DNA of 43,149 bases from Leptolyngbya cf. ectocarpi LEGE 11479 (lineage in GTDB: Bacteria; Cyanobacteriota; Cyanobacteriia; Phormidesmidales; Phormidesmidaceae): the NCBI RefSeq assembly GCF_015207065.1, contig NZ_JADEXP010000010.1, forward strand, positions 1 to 43,149. The letters run 5' to 3'. The position numbers and the translations under genes were made by a program. Positions 32,604 to 41,500 of the stretch are shown here, piece after piece (within the stretch, counting starts at the first letter, position 1; each line of letters starts with the position of its first letter). The notes under the pieces are model-generated. The model saw only the letters and a program-made list of their open reading frames with translations. It did no database searches and was not told where the DNA came from.

Positions 32604-33647
32604 GTGCACGGTACAGTTCGGTTCTGGTACGGGGTAGCCATGACGGCTGCAATAACACTGGTGGGTATACCCGCTACCCAGGCTCAAGACACGCTTGATG
32701 AACAGCTGCGACAGCCCGTCAACCGTGAGGCCATCTACCAACAGCGCGATGTGGCCGATCAGCTTCTCCGTCTGGGAGAGTGTCAGGCGGCTGAGGCTGA
32801 CTACCAGTCAGCACTACGGGCCTGGGGTCGAGCAGCTGAACTCTACTATGAGATTGGTGATACCGCTGCGATAGAGCAGGTTTATGCCAATATTGGCCGT
32901 GCCCATGTCCAGCTGGGGGATTATAACAGCGCTGAGATAGCCGTTCGCCGTCAGCTTGCGATCTCGCGGGACAACCAAAACTTCAACACTCAAATTTTTG
33001 CTTGGAATGCTCTAGGCACCCTAAGACTCCAGCAGGGCGACATTTCCTCAGCTACCCAGGCCTATCAAGAAGCCCTGAGCATTGCCCAAAGCATCCAAGA
33101 CTATGAAGGCATTGGCCTATCCTTAAATAACCTGGGTCTATTGGCCGCTGCTACCGGCGATTATATGGCTGCCATTGACTATTACGAAACGGCAGGGAAC
33201 TATCGCATCCGCACCGGTAATTTAATCGGTCGTGCCAACACCAATAACAATCTGGGGGATGCCTATTTTGCCGATAATCAACCGGATCGGGCTCTGGGGG
33301 CTTACCTCCTAGGTCTTAGCTATAGTCGCGACGCAGGGGATGCCACCGCTCAGCTACAGGCCATCGACGGTCTGATTGAGATCTACAGTGACCGCCGCGA
33401 TTGGAGCCAAGTTCGTTCCTATCTCGATGAACGCATTGCCCTCACCCTCGACACCGATAACGCATGGGGCCGCTTGATCACCTTTAAGCGACTAGGGGAA
33501 TTTTATGAAGCCACCGGAGAGGATACCCTAGCCCAAGAGCAGTACGAGCGCGCCCATGAATTAGCTCGGTTACTTGACCAAACCCAGCTCGAAGTGGAAC
33601 TCTTTAACCGGTTGCTAAGTTTTACAGACCGTCAGGATAGCAACTAA
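32604..33647 (+). CDS. Exported TPR protein
   Basis: 347 aa from GTG 32604. Residues 1-27 form a signal peptide (VAMTAAITLVGIPATQAQD, cleavage after AQA-like site). From about residue 45 on, TPR units occur: AEADYQSALRAWGRAAELYYEIGD, YANIGRAHVQLGDYNSAEIAVRRQL, AWNALGTLRLQQGDISSATQAYQEAL, SLNNLGLLAAATGDYMAAIDYYE and further ones, at 36-40 residue spacing. The location is inferred as periplasm or lumen. Its stop shares bases with the trmD start (TAATG), so the two are likely co-translated although no functional link is known. Confidence 0.85.
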   Translation: MHGTVRFWYGVAMTAAITLVGIPATQAQDTLDEQLRQPVNREAIYQQRDVADQLLRLGECQAAEADYQSALRAWGRAAELYYEIGDTAAIEQVYANIGRAHVQLGDYNSAEIAVRRQLAISRDNQNFNTQIFAWNALGTLRLQQGDISSATQAYQEALSIAQSIQDYEGIGLSLNNLGLLAAATGDYMAAIDYYETAGNYRIRTGNLIGRANTNNNLGDAYFADNQPDRALGAYLLGLSYSRDAGDATAQLQAIDGLIEIYSDRRDWSQVRSYLDERIALTLDTDNAWGRLITFKRLGEFYEATGEDTLAQEQYERAHELARLLDQTQLEVELFNRLLSFTDRQDSN

Positions 33648-34363
33648 TGCGGTTTGATCTGCTCAGTTTGTTCCCCGACTTTTTTACATCCCCTCTCCAG
33701 TCAGGGCTGATTGGTAAAGCCCTCCAGCGGAAAATTGCTGAGGTTCACATTACCAATCCAAGGGACTTTACCACTGACAAACACCATAAAGTTGACGATG
33801 AACCCTACGGTGGTGGCGTCGGCATGGTGATGAAAATTGCGCCGATGGTGGCAGCTCTCGAAAGCTTGCCTCATCATCCTCGCCGTGAGGTCGTACTCAT
33901 GACGCCCCAAGGGGAGCCCATGACCCAACCCCTGTTTTGGGAATGGTCCACAAGTTTAGATCAGCTAGTCATTCTTTGTGGCCATTACGAAGGCATTGAT
34001 GAACGCATTCTCAATGTCGTCACCCGCGAAGTGTCCCTGGGGGATTTTGTCTTGACCTGTGGTGAAATTCCAGCCCTGGCCCTATTAAACGGAGTCATCC
34101 GTCTGCTACCGGGAACCGTCGCCAAGCGAGACTCCTTACACTACGACAGTTTTGAAGCCGGGCTGCTGGACTATCCCCACTACACCCGCCCGGCTGAGTT
34201 TCGGGGCTGGACAGTACCTGCCGTACTCCGCTCAGGCAACCATGCGGCCATTGCCCAATGGCGACAGCAGCAGCAGCTTGAGCGCACCCGCAAACGCCGT
34301 CGAGATCTTTATGACCGCTGGCAGCAGCAGTGGGAAAATAAGCATGGGTCTGGGCAACCGTAA
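33647..34363 (+). CDS. trmD: tRNA (guanine-37-N1)-methyltransferase
   Basis: 238 aa. Uses S-adenosylmethionine to methylate G37 in tRNAs that read CNN codons and so prevents frameshifts. SPOUT-fold marks: RFDLLSLFPDFF, RDFTTDKHHKVDDEPYGGGVGMVMK in pieces, LLCGHYEGIDERI-type (ILCGHYEGIDERI), and DFVLTCGEIPALALLNGVIRLLPG in pieces, where the SAM knot lies. All are intact. It shares TAATG with the TPR gene and is 39 nt from ispF on the same strand. Confidence 0.96.
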   Translation: MRFDLLSLFPDFFTSPLQSGLIGKALQRKIAEVHITNPRDFTTDKHHKVDDEPYGGGVGMVMKIAPMVAALESLPHHPRREVVLMTPQGEPMTQPLFWEWSTSLDQLVILCGHYEGIDERILNVVTREVSLGDFVLTCGEIPALALLNGVIRLLPGTVAKRDSLHYDSFEAGLLDYPHYTRPAEFRGWTVPAVLRSGNHAAIAQWRQQQQLERTRKRRRDLYDRWQQQWENKHGSGQP

Positions 34364-34402
34364 TCCCAGCCTCAAGTATTCACCTAACTTCAGCAGCTTC
34401 CC

Positions 34403-34879
34403 ATGGGTATTCGCATTGGTAATGGCTATGACATCCATCGTTTAGGTCCCGATCGCCCCCTGATTCTAGGCGGTGTCACCATTCCGCACACGCTGGGACT
34501 GCTGGGCCATAGCGATGCCGATGTCCTTACCCATGCCATTATGGATGCCATGCTGGGGGCTCTGAGTTTAGGCGATATTGGTCACTACTTTCCCCCCACC
34601 GATCCTCAATGGAAAGGAGCTGATAGCTTGGTGCTGTTGGACCAAGTCCATCAGCTGGTCAAATCTCAAGGATGGTCCATCGGTAATTTAGATACGGTGG
34701 TCGTGGCCGAGCGTCCCAAGCTGAAACCCCACATTGCAGCCATGCAGCAGCGTCTGGCTGAACAATTGACCGTAGCCCCTGACCAAGTAGGGATAAAAGC
34801 AACCACCAATGAAAAATTAGGCCCCACCGGTCGAGAAGAAGGAATAGCCGCCTATGCAGTGGTATTACTAACCCAATAA
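34403..34879 (+). CDS. ispF: 2-C-methyl-D-erythritol 2,4-cyclodiphosphate synthase
   Basis: 158 aa, full length. Closes the cyclodiphosphate in the MEP isoprenoid pathway, with D10, H12 and H44 (GYDIHRL and [17 protein letters not shown]) as the zinc site, then [19 protein letters not shown] and the family's end [16 protein letters not shown]. Complete catalytic set. ispD lies 7 kb upstream. Start CCCATGG at 34403. An AT-rich inverted repeat TAAAAAGTTT/AAACTTTTTA (34907-34916, 34941-34950) may terminate it. Confidence 0.97.
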   Translation: MGIRIGNGYDIHRLGPDRPLILGGVTIPHTLGLLGHSDADVLTHAIMDAMLGALSLGDIGHYFPPTDPQWKGADSLVLLDQVHQLVKSQGWSIGNLDTVVVAERPKLKPHIAAMQQRLAEQLTVAPDQVGIKATTNEKLGPTGREEGIAAYAVVLLTQ

Positions 34880-35105
34880 CTCGTTAGAGATATAGGACAA
34901 TTGTGTTAAAAAGTTTCTAGCGACACACTATTCCCCCTAAAAACTTTTTAGAATTTATAAAATATAATCCGGACATTGTAAAAACGTTATGAACTGATGC
35001 GTTTTTGTCATCTCTCTCCGCGACGCCCTACGTATTTAGGTCGCGTTTGGAGAAATAGTAAAACGTGTCTGACGATAACGGAGTTAGGGGTGCCAAGGTG
35101 GCGTT

Positions 35106-35456
35106 ATGGATGGCTCAACCATTGCGATTTCTCTAAAAGGAATTACTCAGCCCTGCCAGCTGTTCAACAGTGGCGCAGGCCAATATCATTGGTTTTCCAC
35201 TATCCCTCCGGAACGAAGAGGGCTGCATGGAGAGTTTGATTACTATGGGTTATCCAAACGGGTATATCGTTGCTTAAATACCAATGTGGATGTTGCCCTG
35301 GGACGATTGAAGGTACGTCAGCGGGGACGTGTAGTCGTTCTTAGTGGCCAGGTTGGTTCTCCAAAGTTATTGAATCAGGTGGTTGAGTTAGCCCTATCGG
35401 TAGAGGGTGTGGATGAGGTGGAAACCAAGGGTGTTTCAATTACCGAAACTTGTTAG
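35106..35456 (+). CDS. BON-domain protein
   Basis: 116 aa. Residues about 58-112 form a BON domain: VALGRLKVRQRGRVVVLSGQVGSPKLLNQVVELALSVEGVDEVETKGVSI in pieces. BON domains bind phospholipids or carbohydrates and are often exported; here no signal peptide is visible, so it may be cytoplasmic. The N-terminal half (about 1-55) is unassigned. Start ATG at 35106 follows GTT with no Shine-Dalgarno. Confidence 0.72.
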   Translation: MDGSTIAISLKGITQPCQLFNSGAGQYHWFSTIPPERRGLHGEFDYYGLSKRVYRCLNTNVDVALGRLKVRQRGRVVVLSGQVGSPKLLNQVVELALSVEGVDEVETKGVSITETC

Positions 35457-35491
35457 GCCATAGCCTTTTGGGCCAACAGGCAGTGCTGTGT

Positions 35492-36385
35492 CTATCCCTC
35501 AGAAAAGGTATCCACCTGGCTTGGAGTGGCCTTTAACCGCACCAGGGACAGCGCTAAGATGATGATGAATAATACTAGCCCAATGGTGCAGGCGTAGCTC
35601 ATTTCAAGATCGACAAAGGCCTGTTCATAAACGTAATAAACTACGGTTTTAGAACTGCTGCGGGGACCGCCCTGGGTCATGATGTAAATTTCTTCAAAAA
35701 CCTTCGTGGCCGAAATGGCGGAAATAACGGCGACTAAAAACATGTAGGGGGTCATTAGGGGCAGCGTGATATCCCAATGTTTGCGCCAGCGATCGGAGCC
35801 ATCTATGGCGGCGGCTTCATAAAGATCTCCAGGAATTCCCTGTAATCCGGCCAGGTAAATGACCATGTAGTAGCCCAGGCCTTTCCAAACAGTGACGGCC
35901 ATAACGCTAAACAGGGCTAGGTTTGGGCTTGTCAGCCATGGAATCCGAATGTCTTGCCCGGTAAAACTGGTGAGCAGCTGGTTGAGCAGGCCGGTTTCGG
36001 CATACAGCCACCGCCAGGCGATGCCCGCCACCACCATGGAGATCACCACTGGGGTGTAATAGGCCACTCGAAACCAGTTCATACCCTGCAGTCTTTGATT
36101 GACGAGGATAGCCAGTAGCAAGGGTGCGATCGCAAGCACAGGCACCACACCCACCAAATAAACCAGGGTATTCCTCAACGTTTGCCAAAATCTCTGGTCC
36201 TGCCACAGACGCACAAAATTGTCCCACCCCACCCATAGCGGCGGCTGAGTAATGTCATAACCATACTCAGTAAAGCTCAGATAAAACGCCTGTAGCGCAG
36301 GCCAAAACACGGTTAACCCCAGCACCAGGAGGGCTGGTGCCAAAAATGCGTAGGGAATTAACCAGCGGGGAACCGGACGTGTCAT
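35492..36385 (-). CDS. Carbohydrate ABC transporter permease (MalF/UgpA type)
   Basis: 297 aa, six membrane helices, starting WLIPYAFLAPALLVLGLTVFWPAL. It has the EAA loop EAAAIDGSDRWRKHWDITLPLMTPY that docks the ATPase. Neighbours do not include the second permease, the binding protein or the ATPase, so its partners must be elsewhere. In cyanobacteria a homologous permease serves glucosylglycerol/sucrose uptake (Ggt system), but the substrate here cannot be decided. Start ATG at 36385. Confidence 0.9.
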   Translation of the reverse strand: MTRPVPRWLIPYAFLAPALLVLGLTVFWPALQAFYLSFTEYGYDITQPPLWVGWDNFVRLWQDQRFWQTLRNTLVYLVGVVPVLAIAPLLLAILVNQRLQGMNWFRVAYYTPVVISMVVAGIAWRWLYAETGLLNQLLTSFTGQDIRIPWLTSPNLALFSVMAVTVWKGLGYYMVIYLAGLQGIPGDLYEAAAIDGSDRWRKHWDITLPLMTPYMFLVAVISAISATKVFEEIYIMTQGGPRSSSKTVVYYVYEQAFVDLEMSYACTIGLVLFIIILALSLVRLKATPSQVDTFSEG

Positions 36386-36433
36386 CTTCTCATCATAAAT
36401 TAACGCCCAATGAACGGCAGATAGCCCTGCCCG

Positions 36434-37120
36434 CTATAGAAATCGTCGATAGTCCTGTCCTAAAAATAAAGCCCTCTCCGCATTGCGCCGACGGGTAAGT
36501 CCCGCTAGAATCCGCCCCCCCGCTCGATTCCAACGGGGAAACTCATTGGCCGCACCATAGATATCGCGACGATTGAGCTTGCGCAACAGTGTAGAGCTTC
36601 GCATCGCCCCAGAGCCGACGTTGTACGTAAATGACACTATGGCTGCAAACTGATTGTCATTGATGGGAACTCGGACAGCCTGACTCACATCCCGCTCAAA
36701 TCGGGCGAGGTCGGTCTTTAACAGTGCCTCGGCCTGGGCTTGACTAATTTCCTGACCTGGTTTCACACCCCGCGTAGTGCCATAGCCAATGGTCCACACC
36801 CCAACGGCATCCTGATACGCCTTTAGCCGCAGACCTTCAAAGGATTTGATCAAATTCACACCGCTAGAATTTGTCTGCCTTGTTCTAGAAACAGGGGGTT
36901 CTGTAATCCTTTGTGGCAGCGGTTTAGGCTCGGGACCGCTTTGGGAAACCGTCATCCCACGGGGTGAATCCGCGCGACTAAACCACGATTTCATGCCGCT
37001 GATGTTGAGCACTCTCTCGTTAGGGTTTGACTTAGAAGGGTACTTAGATATTTTGGAAATATAGTATCCCCCCTGCATCAGATATATGGCCTTATCCGTT
37101 TCCTTGATCCAAGTACCCAT
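36434..37120 (-). CDS. GH24 lysozyme (T4/P21-type) with N-terminal domain
   Basis: 228 aa. Residues about 87-228 form a GH24 muramidase: the catalytic triad is E95 (IKSFEGLRLKAY), D104 (YQDAVG) and T110 (VWTIGYG), exactly the E-8-D-5-T spacing of T4 lysozyme; the C-terminal half has FAAIVSFTYNVGSGA and RNAERALFLG. The N-terminal 75 residues (YLMQGGYYISKISKYPS..MKSWFSRADSPRGMTV) are a separate domain of unknown function that I associate with cyanobacteria. No phage genes lie nearby, so a cellular role in cell-wall remodelling is likely. Confidence 0.9.
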   Translation of the reverse strand: MGTWIKETDKAIYLMQGGYYISKISKYPSKSNPNERVLNISGMKSWFSRADSPRGMTVSQSGPEPKPLPQRITEPPVSRTRQTNSSGVNLIKSFEGLRLKAYQDAVGVWTIGYGTTRGVKPGQEISQAQAEALLKTDLARFERDVSQAVRVPINDNQFAAIVSFTYNVGSGAMRSSTLLRKLNRRDIYGAANEFPRWNRAGGRILAGLTRRRNAERALFLGQDYRRFL

Positions 37121-37219
37121 AGATATCGCTCTGTCCTGCTTAGTTATTTTTACCCAGACTTTACTGTATCTAGATGACTAGAATAAGAAAGAGAATGATC
37201 ACGAAATTTTAGTTTGCCC

Positions 37220-38521
37220 ATGGTTGCAACGTCAGCACCCTCCGAAATTACCAACCATCCCGTTGTCAAACGATTAGCCAATGGTCTAACCATCATTGCT
37301 GAACAAATGTCAACCGCCGCTGTCAACCTCAACATTTGGCTACGGGTGGGGTCACGGGTGGAATCCGATGCCATTAATGGCATGGCCCACTTTCTAGAGC
37401 ATATGATCTTTAAGGGCACCCCTCAGCTTCAATGTGGCGAATTTGAACGCTTGATTGAGGAGCGAGGAGCTATCACCAATGCAGCCACTAGCCAAGATTA
37501 CACCCACTATTACATCACTACGGCTCCCAAGGATTTTGCCAAACTTGCACCACTGCAGGTAGAGCTTTTACTCAATGCCAAACTCCATGACAGCGACTTT
37601 GAACGGGAGCGACCCGTTATTTTAGAAGAAATTCGTCGTTCAGAAGACAATCCACGACGGCGCATATTTCAGCATTCGATGGCCTTAAATTTTGAGCAGC
37701 TGCCCTACCGACGCACTGTTCTAGGACCGACATCGGTAATTGAAAATCTATCCGCTGAGCAAATGCGCGACTTTCATCGTCGCTGGTATCAGCCTCAAAA
37801 TATGACCGCTGTTGTTGTGGGCGATCTACCCGTGGAGCAACTGATCGCCACCGTCGAAAAAAGCTTTGAGCAGTCCCTAGCTAACCGCCATCGAGAAAGC
37901 ATCACAGAGCCTCTAGAAGGCGTCCCACTCAACACCCCTGAGGCACCGTTTGAGTCCATTGCTCGGGCCGACTACACCGATGCCACCCTGCAGCAGGCCC
38001 GATTAGTGCTCAGCTGGCGGGTACCGGGGCTCAGACAGCTACCTGAAACCTATGCCTTAGATGTGGCGGCCTCGATTTTAGGTCAAGGTCGTACGGCCCG
38101 TCTGATACAGGACTTACGCGAAACCCGCGCCCTGGTCAATAGCATTTCCACCAGCAACATCACCTATGGTGAGCAGGGTGTGTTCTACATTTCCGCTAAT
38201 TTGGCCGTGGAGCAGCTAGAAACCGTCGAAGCAGCCGTCCTAGAGCACATAAAGCGTTTACACGAGCAGCCAGTGAGTGAGGCTGAACTGAGTCGGGTGC
38301 GCACCCAAGTTGCTAACCGCTATGTGTTTGGCAATGAAACGTCTAGCGAGCGCGCCAGTATGTATGGTTACTATCACGCCATGACAGGGGACATTAAAAA
38401 CGCGCTAAACTACCCCACCGCAATTAAGACCGTCGATGCTGCCAGTATCCAGTCAGCCGTGCAGCGTTATTTGCCGGTTACAGCCTATGGAGCCCTGAGA
38501 CTGCATCCAGAAGTTCATTAG
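37220..38521 (+). CDS. M16 family zinc peptidase
   Basis: 433 aa from ATG 37220. The inverted zinc motif HxxEH is HFLEH (H57, E60, H61), with a third ligand in the segment ERPVILEEIRRSEDNP (about E137). The C-terminal half has R/Y-type segment (RVRTQVANRYVFGNETSSERA) typical of the family. Relatives include mitochondrial processing peptidase and PqqL; whether it cleaves exported or internal peptides is not shown. No signal peptide. TTG at 37214 is the less likely start. Confidence 0.92.
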   Translation: MVATSAPSEITNHPVVKRLANGLTIIAEQMSTAAVNLNIWLRVGSRVESDAINGMAHFLEHMIFKGTPQLQCGEFERLIEERGAITNAATSQDYTHYYITTAPKDFAKLAPLQVELLLNAKLHDSDFERERPVILEEIRRSEDNPRRRIFQHSMALNFEQLPYRRTVLGPTSVIENLSAEQMRDFHRRWYQPQNMTAVVVGDLPVEQLIATVEKSFEQSLANRHRESITEPLEGVPLNTPEAPFESIARADYTDATLQQARLVLSWRVPGLRQLPETYALDVAASILGQGRTARLIQDLRETRALVNSISTSNITYGEQGVFYISANLAVEQLETVEAAVLEHIKRLHEQPVSEAELSRVRTQVANRYVFGNETSSERASMYGYYHAMTGDIKNALNYPTAIKTVDAASIQSAVQRYLPVTAYGALRLHPEVH

Positions 38522-38556
38522 GTGTTGATAGCATTGGGATATATCAGGACGCAACC

Positions 38557-39435
38557 ATGGCTGACATTTGGTCCGACATTGCCGCCCACATTAGTCGAGT
38601 CACGGGGCAGCCATTTCAGGCAGAACAGACACGCTCCATCGGTGGCGGATGCATCAACCAGGCCTACAGCCTCAGTGACGGCCAGACCACATTCTTTGTC
38701 AAGCTCAATCAGGCCAGTAAATTGGCCATGTTTGAGGCTGAGCTGGCTGGTCTTAAAGAGATGCATGCTAGTCAAACCATACGTGTCCCCAGACCGCTAT
38801 GCTGCGGCCTAGCAGGGGCAAATTCCTACATTGTGATGGAATGGTTAGAACTGGGGGGTAGAGGCACTGCCTGGAGGACGATGGGTGAAAATTTAGCCGC
38901 TATGCATCGGGTCTCCAGCGATCTGGGCTTTGGCTGGCATCGCGCCAATACCATCGGTGAAACCCATCAACCCAATGAGTGGCAAGAAAGCTGGTTCACA
39001 TTCTGGCGAGATCAGCGTTTGGCCTATCAGTTTCGTTTAGCCAAGCGGCGCGGTAGTTCCTTTCCCCAAGAACAGTCGCTACTAGCTGCCTTACCAGATC
39101 TACTGGCAGGTCACGATCCTATCCCGGCCTTGGTCCATGGTGATCTGTGGTCTGGTAATGCAGCTGTTACAACAGCAGGAGAGCCCGTGATTTTTGATCC
39201 TGCCACCTACTATGGCGATCGCGAAGTCGATTTAGCCATGACAGAACTGTTTGGCAGCTTTCCAACCGCTTTTTATGATGGCTATGAGTCGGTTTATCCA
39301 CTCTCAGCAGGCTATCCCACCCGCAAAACTCTTTACAACCTGTACCACATCCTCAATCACTTCAACCTATTCGGCGGTGGTTACGCGGCTCAGGCTAATC
39401 GCATGATTCAACAGCTGCTATCAGAGGTGCAATAA
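38557..39435 (+). CDS. Fructosamine kinase family protein
   Basis: 292 aa. The aminoglycoside-phosphotransferase-like fold: IGGGCINQAYSLSDGQTTFFVKLNQ with the ATP-site lysine, YIVMEWLELGG, then HGDLWSGNAAVT and VIFDPATYYGDREVDLAMTELFGSFP in pieces with the catalytic aspartates. Such enzymes phosphorylate glycated amines for repair of proteins. Starts 35 nt after the M16 stop, so it probably shares its transcript. ATG at 38557 sits in CCATGG. Confidence 0.93.
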   Translation: MADIWSDIAAHISRVTGQPFQAEQTRSIGGGCINQAYSLSDGQTTFFVKLNQASKLAMFEAELAGLKEMHASQTIRVPRPLCCGLAGANSYIVMEWLELGGRGTAWRTMGENLAAMHRVSSDLGFGWHRANTIGETHQPNEWQESWFTFWRDQRLAYQFRLAKRRGSSFPQEQSLLAALPDLLAGHDPIPALVHGDLWSGNAAVTTAGEPVIFDPATYYGDREVDLAMTELFGSFPTAFYDGYESVYPLSAGYPTRKTLYNLYHILNHFNLFGGGYAAQANRMIQQLLSEVQ

Positions 39436-39539
39436 CCGTTTGTGCAGACTTTTTCTTCCAAACACAGAAAAAAGCGGATTTGGCGATGAATCTAAGTAGG
39501 AATGCGGCGAGAATTTGATATATTGAAGTTCGGCAATTC

Positions 39540-39610
39540 GGCGGCATGGCCAAGTGGTAAGGCAGAGGATTGCAAATCCTTTATCCCCAGTTCGAATCTG
39601 GGTGCCGCCT
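39540..39610 (+). tRNA. trnC: tRNA-Cys (GCA)
   Basis: Acceptor arms GGCGGCA (39540-39546) and TGCCGCC (39603-39609) pair perfectly, discriminator T at 39610 as expected for Cys. The anticodon loop TTGCAAA holds GCA at 39572-39574; the T loop TTCGAATC lies in the GGTGCCGCC arm. CCA is not encoded. Confidence 0.97.
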
Positions 39611-39731
39611 TTGAAGGATTTTGAGTACTAAGCTGTGGGTTGTTTTTTTGAGAGCAACTTCACCAGGTTCGATGAGCCTGTTCTCAACGCATCGTTGAAG
39701 AAAATTCCCCTCACTGACTTAATAGTCCACC

Positions 39732-40418
39732 CTAATCCACATCGTAATAAGTGGCGTTAGCTCGTTTGTGACGCACGGGAGGCGGTGGTAAAAATTCCTG
39801 CTCATAGTACCGATAGCCTGTGGGCGGTACAGGCATCTGGAAAGGATAGACAACAGGAACGGTTCGCTCCTCGCGACGACGCCCAGATACCAACACCATA
39901 CAAAGAATAATGGCTCCGCCTCCACAAACCAGAATCAACAACAGACCACCACCAATCCACAGCAGCGTAGTTTGAATAGTAGAGTTATTATCCTGTTCTG
40001 ACTGGGCGGCCACTAGCTGACCATTCTGTAAGGAAAGCGTATCAACTGAATGCTGGTATTCCCGCAGCTGAGAAAGGACTGCTCGCGTTTCTTCCTGCTG
40101 CTGCTTGAGCTGATTTTCAAGATTTCGAGCCAGCATTTCTTGCTGAACTAGCTGGTTCTCTAATTTTGCAGTTAAATCTCGCTGCCGATCTAACTCTTGC
40201 TTAATCTCGTCGCTGAGGCCCTCATCAATGGTCTGAAGCGGTGATTGAGGGACCGGGACTACCGTTTCTAAGGCAGCAGAATCAGAACGAACGTTGTCAG
40301 CCGGTGAAGATGACTGAAACCCAACTCGCGCTAGTAGCAAAACTAAGACAGCCACACCGGTCGTAGCACACCCAGCTACGAACGCAGTAGTATCGGTCAT
40401 CGACGATTTGGGTGACAT
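39732..40418 (-). CDS. Two-TM coiled-coil protein of unknown function
   Basis: 228 aa. Hydrophobic segments at about 10-30 (AFVAGCATTGVAVLVLLLARV) and 145-175 (LLWIGGGLLLILVCGGGAIILCMVLV). Between them residues about 70-130 are Q/E-rich with heptad character (LTAKLENQLVQQEMLARNLENQLKQQQEETR in pieces), probably a coiled coil. The C-terminus is rich in P and Y (PVVYPFQMPVPPTGYRYYEQEFLPPPP). No family recognised. The start ATG at 40418 faces the 637-nt gap before the next gene. Confidence 0.65.
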   Translation of the reverse strand: MSPKSSMTDTTAFVAGCATTGVAVLVLLLARVGFQSSSPADNVRSDSAALETVVPVPQSPLQTIDEGLSDEIKQELDRQRDLTAKLENQLVQQEMLARNLENQLKQQQEETRAVLSQLREYQHSVDTLSLQNGQLVAAQSEQDNNSTIQTTLLWIGGGLLLILVCGGGAIILCMVLVSGRRREERTVPVVYPFQMPVPPTGYRYYEQEFLPPPPVRHKRANATYYDVD

Positions 40419-41055
40419 TAATTAAACACCTGCCCCCAACAGCTCACGACTACGATGGATGGATGTCACAACCTTTGGCATCTGTTACGGATAACTAAAC
40501 GTGTGCGACCTAACTCGACTTTGAAGCAACGTTCTTGATGGCCTTACACCTATAAATACGATTGAGAGCATGATGTCAAGATTTATCAAGGCTTACCCAT
40601 ACTACCGCACACAACTCGAGTGACACCTCCAGCCAGAGGTGGATTTTCTCAGATGTAGTGAACAGTCCAGTTTTGAGTAAATTAGCCCTTGAAAAACGTA
40701 CGCTTCAGTGTACATCATGACCTTGTACAGCACACCTGATGTTCCCACTAGTAATGGAAATTGATTCTAAAGTTAGCGCATAATTAACGCGTAAACAGGA
40801 TCGAGTTAGCGGCACTGCTAGTAATACACCACTTCAGCGAGTTGCGGCTACAGTATGTCATGGTTTGATAGAATTCCCCCGATTTTCATCTGAAGAGCTT
40901 GCGGCATTTAAGTAATAGAGTGAAATCTACCGTTTTGATTTCATCTCTGTATGATTTCGATCTTGACAACAAAAGGTTAAATCAATAAGTAATAAGGCCT
41001 CTTCATTGGTTGGGCGTTCTTAGGATGAAAGGGTTATTTGAGAATCTGCTAGCCC
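40419..41055. other. 637-nt noncoding gap
   Basis: AT-rich, no ORF recognised. A small inverted repeat CACCT/AGGTG (about 40624-40640) is present. TTGACA at 40963-40968 with weak -10 candidates 16-20 nt on might be the promoter of the gene at 41056. No tRNA, riboswitch or dispersed repeat was recognised. Confidence 0.4.
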
Positions 41056-41418
41056 ATGGATATCGTTCCAGAGAAAGTAGCGCATTTATCCAATCGGGTA
41101 GATACTTTGCATCAGCTTCTAGAGCAAATTGATTGCAAGGTGTCTGACCTATTGGTGCGCCAGGATACAAGTGTTGATGTTGGTCGTCCCAAGTTTGGGG
41201 TTAGCCCCCCTGAGAGGATGGTGGCTAATGGCCTTGAAGAGGCCTTTGATCACAAGGATATTTTGAATGATGAGCCCCATTTTGGTCTGGATCAGCTCAC
41301 GGGCAATCAGGCTCTGTCACCCGAGATTCAAGTTCAGCGGTTAACGGCTCAATTGACGGCTGCCTACAACCGGATTGCTGCATTGGAGGAGCAGCTACTG
41401 GCTTTTCGGGCGCACTAG
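41056..41418 (+). CDS. Small coiled-coil protein of unknown function
   Basis: 120 aa. An N-terminal helix (VAHLSNRVDTLHQLLEQID) with heptad spacing, a middle low-order segment (VSPPERM..GLEEAFDHKDILNDEP) and a highly patterned C-terminal helix (SPEIQVQRLTAQLTAAYNRIAALEEQLLA) that I remember as recurrent in cyanobacterial proteins. No domain assigned. Start CCCATGG at 41056. It converges on the CobT-like gene. Confidence 0.6.
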   Translation: MDIVPEKVAHLSNRVDTLHQLLEQIDCKVSDLLVRQDTSVDVGRPKFGVSPPERMVANGLEEAFDHKDILNDEPHFGLDQLTGNQALSPEIQVQRLTAQLTAAYNRIAALEEQLLAFRAH

Positions 41419-41500
41419 GCCGCAAACAAAGCCATGGAACCCGCTACAAGACATATAGGTAACTGAGCACCAGAGTATAGCTGTTCTTTTATGGCTATCA

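Noticed and set aside
35907-36236. Minus-strand ORF of 109 codons in the permease gene
   Set aside because: Shadow of the permease in another frame.
36434-37120. Prophage remnant around the lysozyme
   Set aside because: No capsid, portal, integrase or tail gene within several kb on either side.
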